64,000 bases of DNA from Teredinibacter franksiae (GTDB taxonomy: Bacteria > Pseudomonadota > Gammaproteobacteria > Pseudomonadales > Cellvibrionaceae): positions 1,562,501-1,626,500 of the forward strand of contig NZ_JACJUV010000001.1 in the NCBI RefSeq assembly GCF_014218805.1, written 5' to 3'. The notes below the pieces were generated by a model. That model saw only the letters and a program-made list of their open reading frames with translations, had not been told where the DNA came from and ran no database searches. Position numbers and translations under genes: made by a program. Positions 28,015 to 36,742 of the stretch are shown piece by piece (the first letter of the stretch is position 1; each line of letters starts with the position of its first letter).

Positions 28015-30717
28015 ATGGACGGGGCGGTTGTCATAGCGGTACTGTTTTTGGGGGCGGTTGTACTGGGTTCGGTTCTCGGTTGGATAGCCTTTTTCCGCCA
28101 GCGTGAACTACAAAGTCAGTTAATAGCTTTGCGTAAGCAGCTCGAACACATAACCCTTTCCTCAACCCCTAAAGCATCAAACACCGCGCCTAAGACAGCA
28201 TGGCCTGCCAGTAACCCACCAGCCGCAAACGCCGATTCCGACCCACAACTCACGACATCGCCATCGCCATCGGAGCATGAAGACAGTGCAGCGGCAAGCT
28301 CAACACAATACAACCATCCTAGGCCCACCTATTCGCGCCTACAGACAGAAAAGCCCGCCGTTAAACCTCCTCCGCAACCCAACCGCTGGATGGAACACCT
28401 AAAAACCAACTGGATGGTGTGGCTGGGCGGTGCCAGTGTGGGGTTATCGGGAATATTTCTGGTGAAATACTCTATTGATGCCGGTGTGCTCGGTCCCCTC
28501 GCTCGTATTAGCCTAGCCTTAATAGTCGGCCTCTCCTTCCATATTTTAGCCCTGTGGTTAAGAGCTAAAGCCCAGCAGCACAACGATGTTTTTGCTGCGC
28601 TAGCCGGCGGTGCCAGTATTATTCTTTACGCGGCCCTTCTGGCGGCCTTGCACCTCTACCAGCTTTGGCCCGTTGGCTTGGTATTCGGGTTGCTGATTGT
28701 GATATCTCTGTCGACCATGGGGCTATCCCTGCTGCATGGCCCTGTGCTCGCGGGTATTGGTATTCTAGGCGCCTACCTCGTGCCACTATTAGTTAATACC
28801 GGTAGTAACAACATGCTCGGTGCCCTTATGTACAGTGCGGTCATCACCGCTTCGGCACTGGCACTCATGCGCTATGTGTACAAACCTTGGTTATGGTTCG
28901 GCACACTTGCCGGGGCTCTGGGCTGGTGGCTGCTGTCACTCAGTACCTCCGTGGAAACCGGCACACGGCTGATTTACCTTACCGCTATTGCCTACGGGGT
29001 TTTAGCCATCCCCACCGGCAATTGGCTATTAGCCTCTAAGCCAAGCGACAACAAAGAACCCAACCTGCTCGACCACCTTCAAACAGAAAATACCAGCGAA
29101 GAACAGCGTTTGTTTTTTGCTTTAATCACCATAGTCGCAGCCTTCAGCTTTTCCGTTATAGTCGAGCCTCTGGAAATCCCACTACTATTTTGCCTAGCAC
29201 CGCTGCCGGCCGGCTTACTCTGGCTCTGCCGGCACCAACCAACATTCAATCTGGTTGCCTGGCCTACTTTTTTTGCCATTTGCGCCGCTCTACTTGTTTC
29301 GGGGCTGCTGCCGAGTGAAGGTGTTCAGATACAAACTCTGGACACAGTTGAAACCACGATTCTCGCAATGGCACTGGCTGTTATCGTGGGTGTATTTACA
29401 CCCGGAGCGCTGTGGAATATGGCATTAAGCCGACACAAGGGCTATTGGTCATCGCTGGCGTGCCTCGCCCCGGTTGTTGCGCTTTCCATCGCCTACATTA
29501 CGATTACGGCCATGGAGACCTACTGGGAATGGGCTGCAGCCACCCTGTTACTAGGCGCAGGATATATGCACTTGCTCAACCGCCAGCAATCGCTCTCGCC
29601 ACCACCGCAACTGATTGCCGTGTTAATCATTTCTGCGCATCTCGCCTATTCCTTAGCCGTAATCATGGTGTTACGCGAGGCCACCTTAACTTTGGCGCTG
29701 GCTTTTCAGGTTATTACCTTAAGCTGGCTACACAACCGCTATCAACTACCAGCACTTGTGTACGCCATAAAAATTACACTTGCCGTTGTAATTCTACGGC
29801 TGACGCTCAACCCCTGGTTGCTCAGCTACCCGCAAGACATACATTGGAGCCTTTGGGTGTGCGGCGGATCGGCATTGTCGGTGTGGGTCGCCACCTATTT
29901 CGCGGGTAATAAAGCGCATTTACGCGAATGGCTTCAGGGTGCAAGCTTACACCTGCTGGCACTCACACTGATTTTTGAAACACGATACCAGCTCTACGAT
30001 GGTGACATTTTCCGCGAAACCTACACGTTCTTGGAGGCCGCCATCAACACTGCCACCTGGGGTTTACTGGGTAACGTGTACCTCTACCGAGCAAAAGTCT
30101 CTCGCAGCTTGCATCGGTTTTACCAAATATGCGCCCACCTGCTTTTAATGGCCGCACTGGCAAATTACGTACTGATTTTGCTGCTGGCAAAAAACCCGCT
30201 GTGGGAAACAACCGATATTTCCAGTGTGCCCATTTTTAACAGCTTACTGTTAGCTTACGGAGCGCCCATTATTTTAGCCGCCCTCGCCTATTTTTTATTG
30301 GCCGCCAAATATCGGAAGCTAGCAGGTGCTATTACAGGTGGCTTGCTGCTGTACTTTGTCTCAATCGAAATTCGCCACTTGTGGCAAGGTCAGCTGAATA
30401 TTAATCAGTCCGCAAGCGATGGCGAGCACTACACCTACTCGATGGCGTGGTTACTGCTAGCGGTGGCAGGCACTATTATCGGTATCCGCTTCGAAAAAGA
30501 ACTTTTATATAAAGCGGCGATGTTATTACTGATGTGCGTTGTGGGGAAAATCTTTTTGTTTGATATGGCTGGACTCACAAGCTTATGGCGTGTGGCATCC
30601 TTCATGGGCTTGGGCCTCAGCCTGCTTGGGCTGGCCTATATTCACCAGCTCATTCGAAAAAACATACAACCAGAGCTATCGGCACAGGTAACTTCGGATA
30701 ACACATCCGCCAATTAA
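28015..30717 (+). CDS. DUF2339 family polytopic membrane protein
   Basis: 900 residues from ATG 28015, with AAGGA eight bases upstream; a GTG immediately before is in frame. An N-terminal helix is followed by a coiled segment (RQRELQSQLIALRKQLEHI), a Pro/Ser-rich linker, the conserved WMEHLKTNWMVWLGGASVGLSGIFLVKYSIDAG and then more than 20 hydrophobic helices. This is the DUF2339 layout. The function of the family is not known. Six bases separate it from the next membrane protein, so the two probably form an operon. Confidence 0.85.
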   Translation: MDGAVVIAVLFLGAVVLGSVLGWIAFFRQRELQSQLIALRKQLEHITLSSTPKASNTAPKTAWPASNPPAANADSDPQLTTSPSPSEHEDSAAASSTQYNHPRPTYSRLQTEKPAVKPPPQPNRWMEHLKTNWMVWLGGASVGLSGIFLVKYSIDAGVLGPLARISLALIVGLSFHILALWLRAKAQQHNDVFAALAGGASIILYAALLAALHLYQLWPVGLVFGLLIVISLSTMGLSLLHGPVLAGIGILGAYLVPLLVNTGSNNMLGALMYSAVITASALALMRYVYKPWLWFGTLAGALGWWLLSLSTSVETGTRLIYLTAIAYGVLAIPTGNWLLASKPSDNKEPNLLDHLQTENTSEEQRLFFALITIVAAFSFSVIVEPLEIPLLFCLAPLPAGLLWLCRHQPTFNLVAWPTFFAICAALLVSGLLPSEGVQIQTLDTVETTILAMALAVIVGVFTPGALWNMALSRHKGYWSSLACLAPVVALSIAYITITAMETYWEWAAATLLLGAGYMHLLNRQQSLSPPPQLIAVLIISAHLAYSLAVIMVLREATLTLALAFQVITLSWLHNRYQLPALVYAIKITLAVVILRLTLNPWLLSYPQDIHWSLWVCGGSALSVWVATYFAGNKAHLREWLQGASLHLLALTLIFETRYQLYDGDIFRETYTFLEAAINTATWGLLGNVYLYRAKVSRSLHRFYQICAHLLLMAALANYVLILLLAKNPLWETTDISSVPIFNSLLLAYGAPIILAALAYFLLAAKYRKLAGAITGGLLLYFVSIEIRHLWQGQLNINQSASDGEHYTYSMAWLLLAVAGTIIGIRFEKELLYKAAMLLLMCVVGKIFLFDMAGLTSLWRVASFMGLGLSLLGLAYIHQLIRKNIQPELSAQVTSDNTSAN

Positions 30718-30723
30718 ACCACT

Positions 30724-31896
30724 ATGCAACAGCAGGCGTATTACCAGGAAATACCTTTGTCCATGAAACTATACCGTTCAATTCAGCAGTTGGATCAACG
30801 CTTCTCTGCCTATACGCCCTACCTTCTGCTCACCTTCGCGGTTATCGCCAGCCAACTGATCTTTCTAACACCCTACCTGCTGGATGGCGAGCTGGATACA
30901 ATTTTCCGTTACTGGGACGGCCCCAACTATGCTTACCTCGCTAAGGTGTTGTACCAAGTACCGGTAGATCACCCCCTCAGCCCTTACGTTAAAGCCGAGT
31001 ACTACGCAGCACATCTCCCCCTCTACCCACTGGCTATTCGCGCTTTTTCCTTTTTGGGTTACAACACGGCGATGCTGTTTACCACCTTCATCTTCACCTG
31101 GGCAGCAACCCTAACGTTTTATCAACTTATAAAAGAAAATGGCTGGGTAAAAGCGCCCGCTTGGTCCGCCTTTATCTCATTGTTTATTCCCGCGCGTTAC
31201 GTTATTTACCACAACGTCGGCGCTACAGAAGCGCCGTTTATCTTTTTTATGTGCGCTTCACTGCTGTTTTATTTTCGCGGGAATTATATTGCAGCTTTTC
31301 TAATGGGCGGGTTTGCCGGCATTACACGTATTACCGGTATTCTCATGGGAGCGGGCTATTTCATAAGCCTAATAATTGAACGAAAATGGAAAGTTATTCC
31401 GTTGCTCGCCTTAATCGCGATTCCGCTTTTTCTCACCTTCACCTTTTATCATTTTCACTACGGTGATTTTTTTGCGTATTTCAACGTTAATCTATCCAGT
31501 AGCAATAAACTGATCCGATCCATGCCGCTACAAATTTTTCTCAGCTACGGCAGTCATGGCAAAGACCACTCCGCCGAATTCTACCTGGCTATGTACGCTA
31601 TTTTTGGCTTAGGCACTCTATCTCTTTACAATATCAATAAAGCGCTGTTTTGCCAGATGCTGGTAATGTATGTATTCAGTCTATTTATTTTCCACCAGGA
31701 CCTTGCCCGCTATCTAATTCCTTTGGCTCCATTTGCTATTGTTGTGGCCTATGACAAGATCCTTACGCAAACCACAAGCCGGCTTGCCGTTTTACCACTA
31801 ATACCGCTCACCTATATTTATGCTTGGCGAGTGTTACCCCACAACCTGTGTGTGCCGTGGGTATACAAAAATTTGAAGTTTTTTCTGGGCCAGTAA
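30724..31896 (+). CDS. Polytopic membrane protein, GT-C/PIG-V mannosyltransferase-like
   Basis: 390 residues with about 8-10 transmembrane helices. An early luminal-type loop RYWDGPNYAYLA carries the Asp expected of GT-C glycosyltransferases; AEYYAAHLPLYPLAIR and the internal GFAGITRITGILM segment resemble PIG-V family members. A lipid-linked sugar transferase role is inferred, with the acceptor unknown. The start is not certain: ATG 30763 (MKLYRS) is an alternative. It lies 6 bp after the DUF2339 gene. Confidence 0.65.
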   Translation: MQQQAYYQEIPLSMKLYRSIQQLDQRFSAYTPYLLLTFAVIASQLIFLTPYLLDGELDTIFRYWDGPNYAYLAKVLYQVPVDHPLSPYVKAEYYAAHLPLYPLAIRAFSFLGYNTAMLFTTFIFTWAATLTFYQLIKENGWVKAPAWSAFISLFIPARYVIYHNVGATEAPFIFFMCASLLFYFRGNYIAAFLMGGFAGITRITGILMGAGYFISLIIERKWKVIPLLALIAIPLFLTFTFYHFHYGDFFAYFNVNLSSSNKLIRSMPLQIFLSYGSHGKDHSAEFYLAMYAIFGLGTLSLYNINKALFCQMLVMYVFSLFIFHQDLARYLIPLAPFAIVVAYDKILTQTTSRLAVLPLIPLTYIYAWRVLPHNLCVPWVYKNLKFFLGQ

Positions 31897-31985
31897 CCAC
31901 CCAATACAAACCTGATAACGCGTACACTGGAAATCTGCCACATTTACCTCAATAATGCAGCCCAGAACAAATCCGGAGAGTCACC

Positions 31986-32798
31986 ATGCAGGCTAATACA
32001 TCGGTTTCCAAAACCACAGATGCGGTTTGGCAAACCATTCGCAAAGAAACCGATCGCGAAGCGAAGAACGAACCAGCGCTGGCAAGCTTTTTCCACGCCG
32101 CCATATTGAACCACGACACACTTGAGAGCGCTTTAAGTTTTCACTTGGCAAATAAGCTTGGCAGTTCGGCAATTTCCAGCCTGCAAATCCGCGAAATTAT
32201 TGAGCAATCCACCCAACGTGACAACTGCATTGGTGAAGCCGTTCGTGCCGATATTAAAGCGGTGTTCGACCGCGACTCCGCCTGTGACTCCTACTTTTTG
32301 CCTTTTTTGTACTTTAAAGGCTTTCACGCCTTGCAAGCCTATCGCGTAGCCCACTGCCTGTGGAAGAGTGGTCGAAAATCCCTCGCTTATTTTCTGCAAA
32401 GCCATATTGCGCTCACTTTTGGGGTTGATATTCATCCCGCGGCAACAATAGGCAAGGGCATTATGCTCGACCATGCCACCGGCATTGTCATTGGTGAAAC
32501 TACAGTGGTAGAGGACGACGTTTCCATCATGCAAGCGGTAACATTGGGCGGAACAGGTAAACAAGCGGGCGACCGTCACCCTAAAATCCGCCACGGCGTA
32601 CTGATCAGTGCCGGAGCAAAAATTTTGGGTAATATTGAAATTGGCCAAGGCGCAAAAATTGGTGCTGGTAGTGTTGTGCTTAAACCTGTGGCAGCGCATA
32701 CCACTGTCGTTGGTGTTCCTGCTGAAGTCGTAGGTAAGCCTGCCACTGATTCACCCGCATTGGATATGAACCACCAAATTAACTGTGATTGCGACTAA
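31986..32798 (+). CDS. cysE: Serine O-acetyltransferase
   Basis: 270 residues, preceded by GGAG at a good distance. It makes O-acetyl-L-serine from serine and acetyl-CoA, the first step of cysteine synthesis. The helical N-terminal domain (VWQTIRKETDREAKNEP) and the C-terminal left-handed beta helix of hexapeptide repeats are present (VDIHPAATIGKGIMLDHATGIVIGET, then GNIEIGQGAKIGAGSVV), with catalytic Asp/His in LDHATG. It ends 22 bp from the convergent epmA. Confidence 0.96.
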   Translation: MQANTSVSKTTDAVWQTIRKETDREAKNEPALASFFHAAILNHDTLESALSFHLANKLGSSAISSLQIREIIEQSTQRDNCIGEAVRADIKAVFDRDSACDSYFLPFLYFKGFHALQAYRVAHCLWKSGRKSLAYFLQSHIALTFGVDIHPAATIGKGIMLDHATGIVIGETTVVEDDVSIMQAVTLGGTGKQAGDRHPKIRHGVLISAGAKILGNIEIGQGAKIGAGSVVLKPVAAHTTVVGVPAEVVGKPATDSPALDMNHQINCDCD

Positions 32799-32800
32799 AG

Positions 32801-32830
32801 GGCACCGCTAATAACTGATTTTAGCCTCTG
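32801..32830. repeat. Second copy of the AGGGCACC-type repeat end
   Basis: The sequence between the cysE and epmA stops shares AGGGCACCGCT(A/G)ATAAC and a following TAGCCT with the element at 43336. It fills the 22-bp gap and runs into the epmA 3' end. Only this one end is seen. Confidence 0.4.
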
Positions 32831-33759
32831 AAGCTTTGAACCTGCTCAATAGACGTTAACTCGAGCAGACACATAAGCAACCGGTCCACCCCCAAGGCCA
32901 CGCCTGCACAAGCGGGCATTCCTGCGTCGAGCGCCGCTAACAACCCTTGGTCTGGCTCGATGTGGCGTTTATTCATCGTTTTTCTCGCGGCCACATCGGC
33001 GTCAAATCTTCTTCGCTGTTCATTTGCATCGGTTAACTCCCAATAACCATTTGCCAATTCCAGGCCTTTCCAATAGACCTCAAACCGACGAGCTATCCAC
33101 TCCCCTTGCGCATTTTGCTCAACTTTTGCCAATGCACTTTGGCACTCGGGGTAATCAAAGACTACGTGAACACAGTCGCTAAAGGTGGGCTCAACCAAAT
33201 GGGTAAATAATAAATCTAACCAAAGGCTTTTATTTTCGTCCAGCCAATGAATATCCAACGCATCCCCGGCCAATTGCCGAAGCTCAACGACCGTTGCCTG
33301 ATGAGGATTAAGCCCGCAGGCTTGCTGGAATAATTCAGCATAACTGTTACGCTGAACACGACTAGCAGGTGCCAGCGAACCCACTAGATTCACCACTTCC
33401 TCAGCTAACTGGCGCTCGTCAAACCCCGGACGGTACCATTCCAGCATGGTGAATTCAGGGCTGTGATGCTTACCCTGCTCGTCGGCTCTAAAGGCTTTCG
33501 CCATAGAAAATATCGGACCACTCCCCGCCGACAATAAACGCTTCATAAAGTACTCGGGCGATGTTTGTAGAAAGCCCGCCCCCGCCACCAGCGAAAGGCT
33601 GTCTAGTTGAGGGTCCGTTACGGTTGTAGCAGCAAGTTGCGGCGTTTCCACCTCCATCACTCCGCGCTCACTAAAAAAAGCGCGGATATGCGCAAGCGCA
33701 AGCGCCCGGGCCTGCAACGTAGGAATGCTTGCCGTTGGCTGCCATACACACTTACCCAT
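32821..33759 (-). CDS. epmA: EF-P lysine lysyltransferase EpmA (GenX/PoxA)
   Basis: 312 residues from ATG 33759; an in-frame TTG at 33795 lies inside the efp terminator and is rejected. It is a lysyl-tRNA synthetase class II core paralogue without an anticodon-binding domain. Motif 1-like VMEVETPQL, motif 2 FRADEQGKHHSPEFTMLEWYRPG and motif 3 GVALGVDRLLM are present. It attaches (R)-beta-lysine to Lys34 of EF-P. It lies directly downstream of efp, with epmB 2 kb away, so the complete modification route is encoded here. Confidence 0.95.
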   Translation of the reverse strand: MGKCVWQPTASIPTLQARALALAHIRAFFSERGVMEVETPQLAATTVTDPQLDSLSLVAGAGFLQTSPEYFMKRLLSAGSGPIFSMAKAFRADEQGKHHSPEFTMLEWYRPGFDERQLAEEVVNLVGSLAPASRVQRNSYAELFQQACGLNPHQATVVELRQLAGDALDIHWLDENKSLWLDLLFTHLVEPTFSDCVHVVFDYPECQSALAKVEQNAQGEWIARRFEVYWKGLELANGYWELTDANEQRRRFDADVAARKTMNKRHIEPDQGLLAALDAGMPACAGVALGVDRLLMCLLELTSIEQVQSFRG

Positions 33760-33777
33760 AGACGTGCCCACCACACA

Positions 33778-33806
33778 AAGAAAAGGCCGACGCAATGCCG
33801 GCCTTT
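33778..33806 (-). terminator. Terminator-like hairpin after efp
   Basis: On the minus strand AAAGGCCG (33799-33806) pairs with CGGCCTTT (33782-33789) and runs into a T-rich stretch. It sits 22 bp after the efp stop and just before the epmA start, so it may attenuate readthrough from efp into epmA. Confidence 0.65.
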
Positions 33807-33827
33807 ATCGAAAACAATGAAAACAAC

Positions 33828-34397
33828 TTACTTATTTGCACGCCCAATATATTCACCGGTACGCGTATCTACCCGAATGATTTCACCTTGAGACAAAAAC
33901 AGCGGTACTTTAACCACCGCGCCAGTAGACAAGGTTGCTGGCTTGGTGCCGCCCTGTGCGGTATCACCCTTCAGCCCAGGGTCCGTTTCAACAATTTCCA
34001 GCTCCACATGGTTGGGTGGTGTAACACTCAACGGGGAGCCGTTATACAGGGTTACAATTACCACATCTTGCTCGTTTAGCCATTTGTAGGCGTCGCCAAC
34101 CACGGTGGCATCGCCTTGGTGCTGCTCAAATGATTGAGGGTCCATAAAGTGCCAAAACTCACCGTCGTTATAGAGGTACTGTAATTCGTGGTCCATTACG
34201 TCGGCGCCCTCGAGCGATTCACCGGATTTAAACGTGCGCTCCCAAACACGGCCAGACCTCAGGTTCTTTAATCTAACGCGGTTGAACGCCTGGCCTTTAC
34301 CAGGCTTAACGAATTCATTTTCAACGATGGAGCATGGGTCTCCGTCTAGCATGACTTTTAAGCCCGATTTGAATTCGTTGGTTGAATAGTTAGCCAT
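33828..34397 (-). CDS. efp: Translation elongation factor P
   Basis: 189 residues with the three beta-barrel domains of EF-P. It relieves ribosomes stalled at polyproline. Lys34, the beta-lysylation site, is present in [10 protein letters not shown], as expected with epmA and epmB nearby. The C-terminal domain has the S1-like YIGRANK end. The upstream region has a TATAAT on the minus strand at 34534-34539. Confidence 0.97.
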   Translation of the reverse strand: MANYSTNEFKSGLKVMLDGDPCSIVENEFVKPGKGQAFNRVRLKNLRSGRVWERTFKSGESLEGADVMDHELQYLYNDGEFWHFMDPQSFEQHQGDATVVGDAYKWLNEQDVVIVTLYNGSPLSVTPPNHVELEIVETDPGLKGDTAQGGTKPATLSTGAVVKVPLFLSQGEIIRVDTRTGEYIGRANK

Positions 34398-34533
34398 TAA
34401 TACTCTCGCCTGTCTCAGTTCCGGAAAACTGTCTTAAGTTACTGTTTTCTAAAGGTTGTTGCCGAGCGAGGACGGTGGTTTAAGAAACTCACCGGCCAAC
34501 TATTGCACAACCACCCTTGCCAAAGTGAGGCGC

Positions 34534-34539
34534 ATTATA
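34534..34539 (-). promoter_or_regulatory. -10 element upstream of efp
   Basis: A perfect TATAAT on the minus strand about 137 bp before the efp start; the -35 is weak. It implies a leader of roughly 130 nt. Confidence 0.45.
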
Positions 34540-34581
34540 CAGGAGCGATTAGCTGGAGGATAATGGATGACGAAAATGTGT

Positions 34582-35385
34582 TCAGTCCAACAAAATGTAA
34601 TGCCCGAACGCCGGAACAGCAGCTACGATTTTTTCCTCTAAATCGCTTATTCGATTCAAATCGCTGCACAGCTCAGTAGCTCTACCCTCCATCACAGCGG
34701 AAAAGCCCTCCATGGATTTTTCAATTTCGCCGCCCATGGTTTCCATGCGCTGAGCAAAAGCCTCGGCGCCCTCCTCCGATGAGAATAGTTCGCTCATAAG
34801 CTTACCTATAATACGAAACTTGGCCTTATACACGATTTTTTCGATGGCAGCTTCTAGGTCCTCAGCAAAGTCCTGATCAAAAAGAGAATCACCCCAACCA
34901 TCGTCAGCGGAGGCTCCCCCTAGGCGAATGGAGTTCGACTCAAAATACGCCCTTAGGTTATCGCGTGATTGTTGCAGCACCAACCGCAATTCAGCTACAT
35001 CCTCATCACTCAGTTCCAAGACCTCTACCAATACCTGCGACGTCACCACTTCGGCAATGCCAATAGCTTCGTCGGCAATACCGTGCACCTTGGGCATCAG
35101 CTCACGAATGGCGTTTTGATAGTCGATCGCAGCCTGGCGAGCCTGTCCATCCAACTCCATTAACGCACCATCAATACGTAATTCGCCCACGAGGTTTATG
35201 GAAGCTTTGAGGTTACCCTCCTCATAAATCCGGAGTTCGTCGGGCGTTAACTCCAACCCGCGGCTAAACTGACGCCGCTGCTCACTCTCACAGTTTTGAG
35301 AGAAATTGTTATTGGCTGAGTGTGCAAATGTTGTCGATGCAGACAATATGATGCCGATAAGCACGATACCAAGCAGAGATTTCAT
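34582..35385 (-). CDS. DUF2884 (YggN-like) exported protein
   Basis: 267 residues with a signal peptide (MKSLLGIVLIGIILSASTTFA). The mature part is mostly helical and acidic, with the family pattern ELRIDGALMELDGQARQAAIDYQNAIRELMPKV followed by a long helical segment and two cysteines (near the N-terminus and in ELCSDL). Family members are periplasmic proteins of unknown function. It lies between efp and epmB but is separately placed and probably unrelated to them. Confidence 0.8.
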   Translation of the reverse strand: MKSLLGIVLIGIILSASTTFAHSANNNFSQNCESEQRRQFSRGLELTPDELRIYEEGNLKASINLVGELRIDGALMELDGQARQAAIDYQNAIRELMPKVHGIADEAIGIAEVVTSQVLVEVLELSDEDVAELRLVLQQSRDNLRAYFESNSIRLGGASADDGWGDSLFDQDFAEDLEAAIEKIVYKAKFRIIGKLMSELFSSEEGAEAFAQRMETMGGEIEKSMEGFSAVMEGRATELCSDLNRISDLEEKIVAAVPAFGHYILLD

Positions 35386-35601
35386 TACCGATTCCTTGTT
35401 GTATTAAGCGATACACCTGCGATAGCAGATTCAATGCCAAGCCAACAATACCTTTAATATTCAACAGATTAGGCAAACTAAACACCTTCGCTTCGGCCTT
35501 TGGACTACCACAAAGGTAGCGATAACCACCAAGCAATGGCGTAAATGACTAACCGTAACGCTCGCTCACGCTAAACACGCGATAGCAACCCCTTTGCCGT
35601 G

Positions 35602-35607
35602 TATAAT
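35602..35607 (+). promoter_or_regulatory. -10 element of epmB
   Basis: A perfect TATAAT 34 bp before ATG 35641. It overlaps an in-frame GTG at 35599, which argues that translation starts at 35641. The -35 is not clear. Confidence 0.45.
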
Positions 35608-35640
35608 CGCCGCCCACGCACTAGCTGTATTAGTTCACTT

Positions 35641-36651
35641 ATGTTTGAACCGGCACGAATTCATCACACGGCATTAAAAAGTTGGCAAGAAGAAACCGCC
35701 AACCTGCTGATCGAACCGGAAGAATTAATACGGGCCCTTAACTTGCCAGAATCACTGCTGGCGCCAATAAAAGCTGCTCACGCACTCTTCCCGTTACGTA
35801 TACCACGCCCCTTTTTGGCCAGAATGGCCCAGGGCGACATCAACGACCCGCTGTTAAAACAAGTGCTGCCGCTTGGCATCGAGCAAGAAAGCACCGAAGG
35901 CTTTATTGATGACCCTCTGGGCGAAGCCGACAGCAACCCTCTGCCGGGTATCATTCACAAATATTTCGGCCGGGTGCTGCTGATTGCCGCGTCGCAATGT
36001 GCGGTGAACTGTCGCTATTGCTTCCGCCGCCATTTTGACTACCAGCAAAACACGCCATCCCAAGAAGACTGGCTGCAGGCGATTGGCTATATTAGCCATC
36101 ATCAAAACATCGAAGAAGCCATCCTCAGTGGTGGCGACCCCTTGGCGGCCAGTGATAAAAAAGTTGAGTGGTTGTTTGAGCAGTTAGGGCAAATACCGCA
36201 CCTCACCCGGATTCGTCTGCATACTCGCTTACCCATTGTCATTCCTTCACGTATAACCGACAAACTGGTGAACATATTCAGCGCAAGTAACAAAGACGTG
36301 GTTATGGTTATCCACTGCAACCACCCGCAGGAAATTGATGTGCATGTTCAGCGGATGCTGGTACAGCTGAAAAACGCTGATGTCACCCTGCTCAACCAGT
36401 CGGTGCTCTTGAAATCCGTCAACGACAACTCAAAAACGCTCGCCGATTTAAGTAAACGGTTGTTTAGCTGTGGCGTACTGCCTTACTATCTGCACCTGCT
36501 GGATAGAGTGTCTGGTACTGCACATTTTGAGGTGCCAGAGACCCATGCTAAAGCGTTATACCGGGAACTATTGAATCAGTTACCAGGCTATCTGGTACCC
36601 AGGCTGGTCAGGGAAGAAGCCGGTGCTGGAAGTAAAATGCCAGTCGTCTAA
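35641..36651 (+). CDS. epmB: EF-P beta-lysylation lysine 2,3-aminomutase EpmB
   Basis: 336 residues from ATG 35641. It is a radical SAM/PLP enzyme that converts lysine to (R)-beta-lysine for attachment to EF-P by EpmA. The cluster motif is C120-AVN-C124-RY-C127, followed by FRRHF. SGGDPL, HTRLPIVIPSRI and the C-terminal PLP-lysine region DRVSGTAHFEVP are also visible. The length fits the short EpmB type rather than catabolic lysine aminomutase. It is oriented away from efp/epmA. Confidence 0.94.
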   Translation: MFEPARIHHTALKSWQEETANLLIEPEELIRALNLPESLLAPIKAAHALFPLRIPRPFLARMAQGDINDPLLKQVLPLGIEQESTEGFIDDPLGEADSNPLPGIIHKYFGRVLLIAASQCAVNCRYCFRRHFDYQQNTPSQEDWLQAIGYISHHQNIEEAILSGGDPLAASDKKVEWLFEQLGQIPHLTRIRLHTRLPIVIPSRITDKLVNIFSASNKDVVMVIHCNHPQEIDVHVQRMLVQLKNADVTLLNQSVLLKSVNDNSKTLADLSKRLFSCGVLPYYLHLLDRVSGTAHFEVPETHAKALYRELLNQLPGYLVPRLVREEAGAGSKMPVV

Positions 36652-36742
36652 GTCTTCCAGAGACGCCTTTGCAGCTTTCCGCGCCAATTAAAAACGCTAT
36701 ACTGGTATTTATATAAAAGGGAATGGAGCAAATCCAATACCA

